Below are positions 44,197-51,948 of a DNA stretch of 64,000 nt, one piece after another. The notes beneath the pieces were generated by a model, which saw only the letters and a list, made by a program, of their open reading frames with translations, ran no database searches and had not been told where the DNA came from. Position numbers and translations under genes: made by a program. The stretch is from Segetibacter aerophilus (GTDB lineage: Bacteria; Bacteroidota; Bacteroidia; Chitinophagales; Chitinophagaceae). Position 1 is the first letter of the stretch. Every line of letters begins with the position of its first letter. Location of the stretch: positions 1 through 64,000 of the forward strand of contig NZ_BJYT01000016.1 in NCBI RefSeq assembly GCF_007991655.1, given 5' to 3'.

Positions 44197-44862
44197 GTGA
44201 GACACTTTCTATCCATATTGGCAATATTTTTCACTGCTTCTTGTTTAACAGCAACCGACAAGACAATTCAAGGAAACACAAGATTTGACACGTTGCCTTT
44301 GCCTGCTGATAGTGCGACATTCTACTTCAAAATAAAAACTAACTGGCAAGACACAACACGAGATGCACTTGACACATTTGTCAATACATGGTATTCTAAG
44401 ATGTTATTTGCACTAAAAGAGCCAGTTTTAAAAGATTATAAAGCTGGCAAAGAAGTTTATCGTTTCACCTGGCTGCGCACTTTTAATCATCCTGTTGTTA
44501 TTAGACTTGAAAAGCAAGGAGACATTGTTCGACTGTTCAGCAAAGTAAGTGATGGTGCTGGCGGTTACGAGCCAGGAAAGATTATTTTTGACACGACCGT
44601 TAATTTAACTTCAAAGCAGATTGACACCATTAATTCCAGGCTTGATACTGCAAAGTTTTGGTTGCTTCAAACAGAAGCAAATAATAACAATGGTAACGAT
44701 GGCTCAGAATGGATCATTGAAGTCTACAAAGACAAACATTATCACATGGCAGTTCGTTGGACACCAGACAAGGGAACAGCCTTTAGAAGTATTGGGGAAT
44801 ATCTGCTTTCTATTTTGCAAATTAAAAATGAAATGACAGGTAGAGACCAAGGGGACTATTAA
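44197..44862 (+). CDS. Cassette gene: putative lipoprotein
   Basis: A 221-residue protein starting with GTG only 5 bases after the recombination site. The GTG start gives a good lipoprotein signal (MRHFLSILAIFFTASC, cysteine 16), which is why I accept it. The mature part has FYFKIKTNWQDTTRDALDTF and later SEWIIEVYKDKHYHMAVRW; I know no family. It is the sole gene of its unit. Confidence 0.7.
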   Translation: MRHFLSILAIFFTASCLTATDKTIQGNTRFDTLPLPADSATFYFKIKTNWQDTTRDALDTFVNTWYSKMLFALKEPVLKDYKAGKEVYRFTWLRTFNHPVVIRLEKQGDIVRLFSKVSDGAGGYEPGKIIFDTTVNLTSKQIDTINSRLDTAKFWLLQTEANNNNGNDGSEWIIEVYKDKHYHMAVRWTPDKGTAFRSIGEYLLSILQIKNEMTGRDQGDY

Positions 44863-44997
44863 TTGCCAAAATCAGCTTTATGGAAGCAGGGCAGAAGAAT
44901 ATAAATTCAACAAACTTTATTGAACAACATCAAGCAAGTGAAGCGACAGAACATTAATTCCCTGCCTTCATAAAGCTGAAAAATGTTATAGGCAATT
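44861..44997 (+). repeat. attC-like site 2
   Basis: AGCTTTATGGAAGCAGGG on the left pairs with CCCTGCCTTCATAAAGCT on the right, and the outer TTGCC pairs with GGCAA. The end GTTATAGGCA begins the next unit. The arms resemble those of site 8. Confidence 0.75.
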
Positions 44998-45008
44998 TTT
45001 TTCAACAC

Positions 45009-45590
45009 ATGAACTTCACCAATCGTCGATACTTCCTTACGCAAACCTTCCAGATTAAAGGAAGCTCAATACTTGTTAACAGAAAGACGCTGTTTGAAGA
45101 AGTTGAATTTGAGATTTTGTTTGAGCGGTTAGCAAGTAAGAAAAGAACAGAGGCAAAAACTAACAGTAATCTTTTCTTTACAGGAATTATCTTCTTTATA
45201 ATGAATATGTTTTTCTTATCAGGCTCTATAATTGAAATGGCAGGAATTTGTATTGTGGTTGCTTTGATTTTAATTATTACATCTTTCATAGACAAAAAGA
45301 GAACGATAACAATTGCTGGCTATGACGGAAACAATATTGTACTATATTTTACAAAATCTAACAAAGGAGAAGTTTCAGGTTTTGTGGACCAATTATTCAA
45401 AGCAGCCAACGACTTCCTGCTCAATAAGTATAAGAAGATAGATAAGGCTCTTCCTACTGAACCGCAACTTGACAACATTCAGTTTCTTAGGAACAGAGAA
45501 ATTATTTCGGAAGAGGAGTACGAAGCTCTTAAAGACAGGTTATATGGACGTGATAATATTTCCAACATTGGATTTGGCAACAGTAATTAA
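45009..45590 (+). CDS. Cassette gene: membrane protein with SHOCT-like tail
   Basis: A 193-residue protein with two hydrophobic helices (about 53-72 and 76-94: FFTGIIFFIMNMFFLSGSII and ICIVVALILIITSFI) between a cytosolic N-terminus and a C-terminal half. The end, NIQFLRNREIISEEEYEALK followed by DRLYG, has the pattern of the short SHOCT domain. It is one of the few cassette products without an export signal. Function is unknown. Confidence 0.7.
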   Translation: MNFTNRRYFLTQTFQIKGSSILVNRKTLFEEVEFEILFERLASKKRTEAKTNSNLFFTGIIFFIMNMFFLSGSIIEMAGICIVVALILIITSFIDKKRTITIAGYDGNNIVLYFTKSNKGEVSGFVDQLFKAANDFLLNKYKKIDKALPTEPQLDNIQFLRNREIISEEEYEALKDRLYGRDNISNIGFGNSN

Positions 45591-45593
45591 AAC

Positions 45594-45794
45594 TGCCTAT
45601 AACAAGGGTATTGATGCAAGTGTGGCATGACGTTGTTACTTCAGCTATGTGCAACCATAAGCTGTAGTTCAAGCGTAACGATTAACATTCAGCAATCGAA
45701 CAAACAATGAACTTTTAACTATAAATTGAGCAGCGGTTATCAGCAGACGGAATGCTATTTACCCACCTGCACAAAGCCCTCTTCGTTGTAAGCA
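45594..45794 (+). repeat. attC-like site 3
   Basis: A long site of about 200 bp. Its left box TGCCTATAAC is the exact complement of GTTATAGGCA, the start of its own unit (in site 2). Its right end is GTTGTAAGCA. GGGTATTGATGCAAGTGTGG on the left faces CCCACCTGCACAAAGCCC on the right. Confidence 0.65.
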
Positions 45795-45799
45795 ACTTT

Positions 45800-46141
45800 A
45801 TGACACCACACTTGGAAAACAAACTAAAGGCTGAAATAAGAAAACTTGTTTCAAATGCAAAAGCCATCTTGACTAACCAAATTGGTTTTCCATTAGGTGT
45901 AAGCAAAATGCACACACTAATCGTTTATATCAATCAGATTGAGCCGATAACAAACATTAATTTTTCTGTTGTTAACGAATACCTGTCGAAGATTGATGGA
46001 TGTCCAATAGGTTCAGAAAGACTTCAATGGGAAAAGGAAGCACTTAAAAAGCAAGATAAAATTATTGACGAAGCTACTTATTACTATAAAGATAGAATAG
46101 TGGATACTTGCTTTCACATCATTAATCTTCTTAATAATTAA
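45800..46141 (+). CDS. Cassette gene: soluble protein of unknown function
   Basis: A protein of 113 residues with no export signal and largely helical sequence (MTPHLENKLKAEIRKLVSNA). The ATG at 45800 lies 5 bases after the site-3 end; the longer frame from 45752 would run through the recombination site and is rejected. The motif GFPLGVSKMHTLIVYI and a PIGSERLQWEKEAL stretch look conserved-domain-like, but I cannot name the family. Confidence 0.65.
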   Translation: MTPHLENKLKAEIRKLVSNAKAILTNQIGFPLGVSKMHTLIVYINQIEPITNINFSVVNEYLSKIDGCPIGSERLQWEKEALKKQDKIIDEATYYYKDRIVDTCFHIINLLNN

Positions 46142-46150
46142 AACGGAAAA

Positions 46151-46289
46151 GCTGCTTACAACATCAGCTTCTATGCAATAGTGGCTTAGGAACAGCGTTA
46201 AACAGAATATCTTTAATAAGCTTTAGAACAGTAGTTAAAATTAAAACATGAATACCACTACTGCATAAAGCTGAAAAACGTTGTGCGTC
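46151..46289 (+). repeat. attC-like site 4
   Basis: The left box TGCTTACAAC is the exact complement of GTTGTAAGCA, the start of its own unit. The arms AGCTTCTATGCAATAGTGG and CCACTACTGCATAAAGCT pair with few mismatches. The right end is GTTGTGCGTC. It is the type member of the common arm family. Confidence 0.85.
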
Positions 46290-46321
46290 ATGCTAAAGCG
46301 AAGAAAATTCCCCTAATCTTT

Positions 46322-46813
46322 ATGAAAGACAGGAAAGTTGATATTGACCAAATGATGATAGATGAATGGAGACAGCTTGGTTTCTATTATGACTTTGACG
46401 ACCGCCTTTCGGTAAATCAGTGGAGATTTTACGGAAGCAAACAAGGACTTTTAAACTTTGTAAAGCTGCTGGGCGATTATGTAAATAACAAAAACAACGA
46501 CCAGTTTTCAGAACATGAACACTACGGACCATATATGTATCTGAAAATTATTACACTGGAGAACCAATGTGTAATAAATGAAAATGCTATTGGTGGGACA
46601 ATTGAGGACTTGAAAAGACTAAGAAATCTACTTGCTGACAAAATCGAAAAAAGTTTACCTGGACAAACGTTTTCAATTGACAAAGACTTTGGAGAAGACA
46701 ATACTGTCACCGCAAAATTCTTTGTTATGGCTAAAGACTTTGACCCAGTGACAATGGATGAATTAATAATGTCTGGTAGACAAAAAATAGTAAACGAGCA
46801 AAACATAAAGTAA
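46322..46813 (+). CDS. Cassette gene: conserved soluble protein of unknown function
   Basis: A protein of 163 residues with no export signal. The ATG at 46322 is preferred to the GTG at 46283, which is inside the recombination site. Distinct phrases are DEWRQLGFYYDFDDR, WRFYGSKQGLLNFVKLL and SEHEHYGPYMYLKI. I recall similar strings in hypothetical proteins of several phyla, so the family is likely widespread, but it is uncharacterised. Confidence 0.7.
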   Translation: MKDRKVDIDQMMIDEWRQLGFYYDFDDRLSVNQWRFYGSKQGLLNFVKLLGDYVNNKNNDQFSEHEHYGPYMYLKIITLENQCVINENAIGGTIEDLKRLRNLLADKIEKSLPGQTFSIDKDFGEDNTVTAKFFVMAKDFDPVTMDELIMSGRQKIVNEQNIK

Positions 46814-46842
46814 GAGCTTTTAGGTGCTGAAAGAAGCACGAA

Positions 46843-46978
46843 CGCACAACAGTGTGTTTATAAAATTGTGGCGGCACATTAAGCATTCAACTTTTTATCT
46901 CTATTTTGCTTGTGTGGTTATTGTAACTGACGTTTTTCAATTGCCACAACTTCATTAACACTTTAACGTTAGGCGCAA
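46843..46978 (+). repeat. attC-like site 5
   Basis: The left box ACGCACAAC complements GTTGTGCGT, the start of its own unit. The arms GTGTTTATAAAATTGTGGC and GCCACAACTTCATTAACAC pair. The right end is GTTAGGCGCAA. The right arm closely resembles that of site 14. Confidence 0.8.
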
Positions 46979-47015
46979 ATATGGAAAACTCTTCAATTAA
47001 CATCTTATAGTCTGA

Positions 47016-47432
47016 ATGACAAGATTATTTTACTTCTTACTTATTTCTTTGTGCTGTGCGTGTAGTTCATCTACAAATTCAAATCAGGGTACAGCTCCTA
47101 AGCCTGAAACTATTTCAACAGACCATTCCATTCTTGGGGAAGAAAATGCAAGAAAGCAGTTAAATGATTGCCTAAAAGGAAAAGGTCAGCCCTTTACTTG
47201 GGACACCTTAATTAAAACTCCTGCAACTGCAATAGCCATTGCTGAACCAATATTATTTGATGTTTTTGGCAAAGAGCAGATACTCCAAGAGAAGCCTTAT
47301 GAAATTTATCAGATGGAAGGATACTGGTACATTGCAGGAACGTTACCAAAGAGCTATAACAAAGGTGGAGCATTTGAAATAATTTTTAGCGCAAAAGATG
47401 GACGGATTATAAGGTTAACGCACTACAAATAA
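47016..47432 (+). CDS. Cassette gene: lipoprotein with NTF2-fold-immunity-like region
   Basis: A 138-residue lipoprotein (FYFLLISLCCAC, cysteine near 15). The mature part contains TPATAIAIAEPILFDVFGKE, YEIYQMEGYWYIAGTLP and FEIIFSAKDGRIIRLTHYK. This order resembles the YbbC/NTF2-fold immunity-type domain seen in toxin-immunity proteins. The match is from memory of motifs and is uncertain. If right, the cassette would protect against a polymorphic toxin. Confidence 0.6.
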   Translation: MTRLFYFLLISLCCACSSSTNSNQGTAPKPETISTDHSILGEENARKQLNDCLKGKGQPFTWDTLIKTPATAIAIAEPILFDVFGKEQILQEKPYEIYQMEGYWYIAGTLPKSYNKGGAFEIIFSAKDGRIIRLTHYK

Positions 47433-47438
47433 CAAACA

Positions 47439-47578
47439 TGCGCCTAACAACAGCTTGTATGCAATAGTGGCTTTAGTAATAACCTTAAACACAATATCTT
47501 TAATCAGCTTCAGCACAATGGTATACTTCATAACAATGACTACCACTACTGCATAAAGCTGAAAACCGTTAGGCGCAA
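47439..47578 (+). repeat. attC-like site 6
   Basis: The outer boxes TGCGCCTAAC and GTTAGGCGCA are exact complements. The arms AGCTTGTATGCAATAGTGG and CCACTACTGCATAAAGCT pair. At 140 bp it is the most regular site of the array, and it has the classical GTTAGGC end. Confidence 0.88.
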
Positions 47579-47583
47579 TTCAT

Positions 47584-47976
47584 ATGAATAAGTATTCTTC
47601 TATTAAATACCGTCCTTCAATTCTCCTAATTGTTTGCTGTCTTCTTTCTTCATGTAGGGGGTCCAAGACTAAAAGCCTCTCGTTCGAAGGGTGCCGAGCA
47701 ACATATGTTGAGTACTTAGGCGGTAAAAAAGAATTGTATGCAGGTCACTTTATCACTAATGCGATGGAGTTAGAAGCTGCACAACGAAAGTTGGGTGATT
47801 GCCTTTGTGAGGAGTACTTGAAAACAAGAGACAGCACAATACGTAATAAAATTATCGAACTCTACAATGAAAAGGAAACGTACTTCACTCCTTCTACTGA
47901 AATCACTACCAATAATTTTGATTCTATTATCAAGCATAGAAAAGAGGTTTTTGACACTACGATGTTGATTGACTAA
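47584..47976 (+). CDS. Cassette gene: lipoprotein of unknown function
   Basis: A 130-residue lipoprotein (LLIVCCLLSSC, cysteine near 24), with its ATG 5 bases after site 6. The mature part is helical and charged (MELEAAQRKLGDCLCEEYLK). No family recognised. Confidence 0.7.
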   Translation: MNKYSSIKYRPSILLIVCCLLSSCRGSKTKSLSFEGCRATYVEYLGGKKELYAGHFITNAMELEAAQRKLGDCLCEEYLKTRDSTIRNKIIELYNEKETYFTPSTEITTNNFDSIIKHRKEVFDTTMLID

Positions 47977-47978
47977 CA

Positions 47979-48118
47979 TGCGTCTAACAACAGCTTCTAT
48001 GCAATAGTGGCTTTAGTAATAATTTTAAACAGAATATCTTTAATTAGCTTTAGTAAGGTGGCAAACATTAGAACAACGAATACCACCACTGCATAAAGCT
48101 GAAAAACGTTGGCTGCAA
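47979..48118 (+). repeat. attC-like site 7
   Basis: The left box TGCGTCTAAC matches the complement of its own unit start (GTTAGGCGCA) except at one base. The arms AGCTTCTATGCAATAGTGG and CCACCACTGCATAAAGCT pair. The right end is GTTGGCTGCA and does not match the left box, as expected when neighbours have different origins. Confidence 0.85.
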
Positions 48119-48161
48119 CTTATGGAACCAGCCTTAAAATGCGTCTTACTGAAAAGACTTT

Positions 48162-48668
48162 ATGCGATTACCCATTCAACTTATTATCTGCTTTTGTACT
48201 GTGACAACATTTGTTTCGTGTTCACCTAAAGCTGAGAATACTGAAGATGAACTAAGTAGACAGAATAACACTTTTGACACCTCGAAAATTGCACTGATCT
48301 CCTTCAAGCAGACTTCGAATTGGCCTTTTCCTAATGAATACATACCTACAACTCTAAATGCGCTGGAAATTATTCAGCTGGATAGCCTAATCAATTCATG
48401 CGCCCTAAGCTACAACAGTAGGCTGTCAGAGGACAATAGGGATGCTTATGGAATAAATTTTAGCAAACGTCATTACAAAAGACAGTATGTGCCAGTTCTC
48501 AATTCAAAAGGCGAAAAAGAGGTGTGGGCAAACTTCTTCTGCAAAGAATGGGAGAATTGGAAACAAGAAATTGTCTTTATAAAAGATGGTGGAAACTGTT
48601 TTTTTGAACTCAAAATTAACTTGACCACCAAGGCCTGTTCTGCGGTACATGTGAATGGTTATGCTTGA
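48162..48668 (+). CDS. Cassette gene: lipoprotein of unknown function
   Basis: A 168-residue lipoprotein (LIICFCTVTTFVSC, cysteine near 20). The mature part includes DAYGINFSKRHYKRQYVPVL and NLTTKACSAVHVNGYA. No family recognised. There is a 43-base leader between site 7 and the start. Confidence 0.7.
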   Translation: MRLPIQLIICFCTVTTFVSCSPKAENTEDELSRQNNTFDTSKIALISFKQTSNWPFPNEYIPTTLNALEIIQLDSLINSCALSYNSRLSEDNRDAYGINFSKRHYKRQYVPVLNSKGEKEVWANFFCKEWENWKQEIVFIKDGGNCFFELKINLTTKACSAVHVNGYA

Positions 48669-48672
48669 CACG

Positions 48673-48814
48673 CTGCAACCAACATAGGCTTCATGCAATA
48701 CAGGCAAAAGAATAAATTCTCAACAAAAGAATTACTATTTTGCTTCAGAAAGCGTATGAGGCAACAGAACATAAATTTCCTGTACTGCATGAAGCCATTT
48801 CAACGTTAGCTGAT
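48673..48814 (+). repeat. attC-like site 8
   Basis: The left box TGCAACCAAC matches the complement of its own unit start (GTTGGCTGCA) except at one base. The arms GGCTTCATGCAATACAGG and CCTGTACTGCATGAAGCC pair almost perfectly. The right end is GTTAGCTGAT. Confidence 0.85.
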
Positions 48815-48851
48815 ATGTTAGGAGAGAGGTGGTAAGCCCGAAAACTATTTG

Positions 48852-49451
48852 ATGAAGGAAAAATTTACTGTCTTTTTTATGGTTGTCCTTATTGTAGGTA
48901 TAGCCGTCTACTTTAGTTATACAAATGGATGGTACGAGTTTCGGAGAAACACTGATACTCCTAAAGAATTTTTAAACCCGACAAGTACAAGTAAAGAAAA
49001 TTATAGTAGAGACAGCATAGAGATAAACAATCAGGTTAAAACGCTGATAGCAAGACACAAAGATTTTTTTTATAGTAAAGAGTACTTTGAAGGAACTAAC
49101 ATACTTATTGACACCATCGTTTATAGCCCCCGTTTAGACAAATTAGCCGTTTTAGTAATCACAAAAAATCCAGCATCACGACAGTTGCAGCCAGCCAAGG
49201 ACAAGCATTATTATTATAACGGGACAAGTTACTTAGGTGTTAGAAAAGGCGATACAATAAGTCTAAGTTGGCTTGGCCCCGTTTTTACTAATTCAATGGA
49301 CAAAAGTGAATTATCTAATGAGCTAAGAGAGGCTTGCTTCAGAACTTTTGTTTCTAAAGACACCACTAAAGAATATTCTTATAAGTACAATCTTAACGAC
49401 ATACGGTTTTGGACAAGCAGCGTATGGCGGTTAATTGATGAAACAAATTAA
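48852..49451 (+). CDS. Cassette gene: membrane-anchored protein of unknown function
   Basis: A protein of 199 residues with one N-terminal hydrophobic helix (FTVFFMVVLIVGIAVYFSY) and no cleavage site I can see, so it is anchored with a periplasmic domain. The ATG at 48852 is preferred to the TTG just before. The domain is unknown; YNGTSYLGVRKGDTISLSWL is its most distinctive stretch. Confidence 0.65.
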   Translation: MKEKFTVFFMVVLIVGIAVYFSYTNGWYEFRRNTDTPKEFLNPTSTSKENYSRDSIEINNQVKTLIARHKDFFYSKEYFEGTNILIDTIVYSPRLDKLAVLVITKNPASRQLQPAKDKHYYYNGTSYLGVRKGDTISLSWLGPVFTNSMDKSELSNELREACFRTFVSKDTTKEYSYKYNLNDIRFWTSSVWRLIDETN

Positions 49452-49521
49452 AACAGAAGAATCAAAAGACGACAAAGTGAAATTCCCTGAAAATGGTTTA
49501 CGAACCCATTTTATAGAAAAC

Positions 49522-49662
49522 ACATCAGCTAACAACAGCTTTATGCAATAGTGGCTTTAGGAATACTTTAAACAGAATATCTTTAATGAGCTTTAGAAAG
49601 TAGTCAGACGGTGAAGCGAATGAACACCACTACTGCATAAAGCTGAAAACCGTGACTTGCAA
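49522..49662 (+). repeat. attC-like site 9
   Basis: The left sequence ACACATCAGCTAAC complements its own unit start GTTAGCTGATATGT at 13 of 14 positions. The arms AGCTTTATGCAATAGTGG and CCACTACTGCATAAAGCT pair. The right end is GTGACTTGCA instead of GTT..., a T-to-G change at an invariant position. Confidence 0.85.
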
Positions 49663-49667
49663 GCACA

Positions 49668-50237
49668 ATGACAACTCGGTACTTAATTATCTTCTTCTTA
49701 CTTGTAGCTTCTTGTAATTCTGGTAGGGACACAAATTCTTTAGGTAAACCCACATCTTTTGAAGCACCAGAGCTTTCTGTTGCCTGTTCGAAAGTCATCA
49801 AGACATTACGTAATGAATTTCATGGAGTTGCGATTATAAGCACTGCTGGTAACATCGAGAAAGACAGCCTTATATCACACCTTAATCGCCTTAAGTCGTA
49901 TGGCGTGGTAGAGAACAGCGGGTTTGAGACATTCGTCAAGAGATGTAATAATTTGAGGTTTGTTACTTGGAAGTCAAATAACCGTGAACAGATTATAACA
50001 CGGATAGAGAAAGTAACTTACAAAACTGATGTAAGTGGAAATACAATTAAAGTAACAGACTTTGACGTTTATTCTACTAACAAACCAAATCATTTTGCAT
50101 TGAGAATAATCAACGACTACCAATTTGAATATTTAATACTGGACCATGAGAAATACACAAGAGTATCAGAAAGTGTTTTAGTAGGAGTTGATGAAGCAAT
50201 GGCGGGCTTAGATGCGACCAGGAATGCCTGCAAGTAA
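49668..50237 (+). CDS. Cassette gene: lipoprotein of unknown function
   Basis: A 189-residue lipoprotein (LIIFFLLVASC, cysteine near 16), with its ATG a few bases after site 9. No family recognised; the C-terminal half has LRIINDYQFEYLILDHEKYT. Its stop codon lies inside the left box of site 10. Confidence 0.7.
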   Translation: MTTRYLIIFFLLVASCNSGRDTNSLGKPTSFEAPELSVACSKVIKTLRNEFHGVAIISTAGNIEKDSLISHLNRLKSYGVVENSGFETFVKRCNNLRFVTWKSNNREQIITRIEKVTYKTDVSGNTIKVTDFDVYSTNKPNHFALRIINDYQFEYLILDHEKYTRVSESVLVGVDEAMAGLDATRNACK

Positions 50238-50301
50238 CAATAGCTTATATGCAATAGTGGCTTTAGGGCCTGCCTTCATAAAGGTGTAAACGTTGTGCGT
50301 C
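50229..50301 (+). repeat. attC-like site 10, short hybrid
   Basis: Only 73 bp. The left box TGCAAGTAAC complements its own unit start (GTGACTTGCA) with one change. The left arm TATGCAATAGTGG is of the common family, but the right part GCCTGCCTTCATAAAGG is of the site-2 family, so the two arms no longer pair well. The end is GTTGTGCGTC. It may be a recombination or deletion product. Confidence 0.7.
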
Positions 50302-50328
50302 ATTTTACAGGGACTCCAATTTCAAAGA

Positions 50329-50790
50329 ATGGTAAGACTCAAATTAACTTTTTTATTTTTCATCGGATTGCTTTTTAGTAACTGTTGGGAACAACTGTGG
50401 GGCGACAATGACCTGGGTGATAATTTCTCATTACTGGAAGGCGATAGAACTGAAGACAGGATAATAGTATACTGTAGTGGACGAAGTGCTGGTGCTTGTA
50501 TGGCTGGTACCCCTATCGTACCTGTTTACTCAAGGCACATGGACAGCGAAGGACAGTATGCGGAATATGTAGAAACCGCTAACTCAAATGACAATTTTAT
50601 TATTGCCAAGACTGTACAGCTAAAGGACAAAAGAACAAACTATTGGATTATCACAAAAGGTTACGGTATTGACAATTGCGACAAGATAAACTGTGACAGT
50701 ATTATTCAATCTCATGTCCTTGGACCTCTGGACCAAAACCAGTTTCAAAAAGAGGCTTCCAAACTTAAAATAAATTTAAGGTTTCAATAA
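50329..50790 (+). CDS. Cassette gene: putative lipoprotein
   Basis: A protein of 153 residues. The start MVRLKLTFLFFIGLLFSNCW gives a lipoprotein-type signal (cysteine 19); the longer frame from 50293 begins in the recombination site. The mature part has paired cysteines (YCSGRSAGACMAG and DNCDKINCDS). Function is unknown. Confidence 0.65.
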   Translation: MVRLKLTFLFFIGLLFSNCWEQLWGDNDLGDNFSLLEGDRTEDRIIVYCSGRSAGACMAGTPIVPVYSRHMDSEGQYAEYVETANSNDNFIIAKTVQLKDKRTNYWIITKGYGIDNCDKINCDSIIQSHVLGPLDQNQFQKEASKLKINLRFQ

Positions 50791-50807
50791 CTGCGTGACA
50801 AAAACGA

Positions 50808-50884
50808 ACGCACAACAGCAGCTTCTATGCAATAGTGGCTTGAGGAATAACTCTAAACAAAAAGCTAAAAAACGTTAGCCGCAA
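50808..50884 (+). repeat. attC-like site 11, short
   Basis: The left box CGCACAAC complements its own unit start GTTGTGCG. The left arm AGCTTCTATGCAATAGTGG is complete, but the right arm is reduced to AAAGCTAAAAAACGTTAGCC, so the site has lost the CCACTACTGCATA part. Confidence 0.7.
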
Positions 50885-50887
50885 CTG

Positions 50888-51286
50888 ATGAAGCAGATAA
50901 TCATTACAACTCTTTTCTTAATAATCGGACTTGCTGCATTCAGTCAGAAAGACTCCGTTCGTGGAAAGCAATTTCACCTAAAAGGCAAGTTAACAGAGAC
51001 GGTTCAGATTACACCATCTTGTGGTTATATCGCTTTTGGAACCGTTGTAGAATTTGAAGTGAAAGACCTTTTAGGCATGCGGTACAAAAATAAAAACATA
51101 GGAATTATTGTTACCTGTCCAGACATGTATAAAGAGGGATTTTTTAAAAAAGGGAAAATGTATGAGGTATCGTTTTCCGACACCAATCCAGCAGACTTCG
51201 GGTGGACTGTTGGGAATAGAAATCTGCTGAAAAAGAATGGTCTTGCTTTTGACCCCTATGTAGTATCCCTGAAAAGAATACAGTGA
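50888..51286 (+). CDS. Cassette gene: secreted protein of unknown function
   Basis: A 132-residue protein with a signal peptide (MKQIIITTLFLIIGLAAFSQ), its ATG a few bases after site 11. The mature part is a small beta-rich domain (LTETVQITPSCGYIAFGTVV). No family recognised. Confidence 0.7.
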   Translation: MKQIIITTLFLIIGLAAFSQKDSVRGKQFHLKGKLTETVQITPSCGYIAFGTVVEFEVKDLLGMRYKNKNIGIIVTCPDMYKEGFFKKGKMYEVSFSDTNPADFGWTVGNRNLLKKNGLAFDPYVVSLKRIQ

Positions 51287-51935
51287 TGCGGCTAACAAAG
51301 GCTTCTGTGCAAGTCGGGCTGAAGGAAGTATATTTAAACTGTAAAACAATCATTAACGGTATTGGTGGTGTGAGGTTCGGGCGTACTGTACAACTTTACC
51401 ATCCACAGCTCCCCTAAGCCCGCTTAGCCCCTTCAAATGACATGTTTAACCTTGGTGATGCTGGGAAGTTATAACCGTATTTTCTTTGGATGTTGAGCGA
51501 CATGTTGAGCACGCCAGAGTCTTGCCTAATCCTGCACCTTCCCCAGCTTTAAAACTGTACAATCCACAATCTCCACCAGACCAATAGACAGAAGGAAGCA
51601 GAACAGTTATTCGAATAGCTGTGAGGAGCGTCTGGCTGGCCCTTTGGTTGACTCTGGTCACGGTATCATCTTCAACCTTTACAAGTCATGCAAGCCTTTA
51701 TGGCCCTTGATCTAAATGGTGAACTGAGCTTAATCTTGGGTATTACCAACGGTAACCTGATGTCTCTGGCTGCTTCCCGTAGAACAGGTCCAGTACCAGC
51801 AGCGAGCTGAAATGGTAGCAAATCTCCAATGTTTGGTAAATGATCATTGGTAAATGAGTAATAACTTCAGTAGTCCAGTGGAGAAAGTAATATGTGCTTT
51901 ACCTGAAAGGTTATCTTCACTTCAAACGTTAATGA
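51287..51935 (+). repeat. Degenerate site 12 and an ORF-less unit, site-13 remnant at its end
   Basis: The left box TGCGGCTAAC at 51287 is the exact complement of its own unit start (GTTAGCCGCA). The following 90 bp resemble site 1 (AAAGGCTTCTGTGCAAGTCG). No matching right arm is found nearby. The next GTT-type end, AAACGTTAATGAG, is at 51925-51935. The 500 bp between contain no gene I can support and may be an ORF-less or decayed cassette. Confidence 0.55.
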
Positions 51936-51948
51936 GTAACAGCAAGCT

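Noticed and set aside
44051-50884. Regular repeats at 46.1-50.9 kb as a CRISPR array
   Set aside because: The repeats are 70-200 bp inverted repeats spaced by whole genes, not 25-40 bp repeats with short spacers, and no cas gene is present.
51446-51661. A 71-residue minus-strand frame in the ORF-less unit
   Set aside because: It has no motif or export signal, runs opposite to all cassette genes and is no longer than expected by chance.
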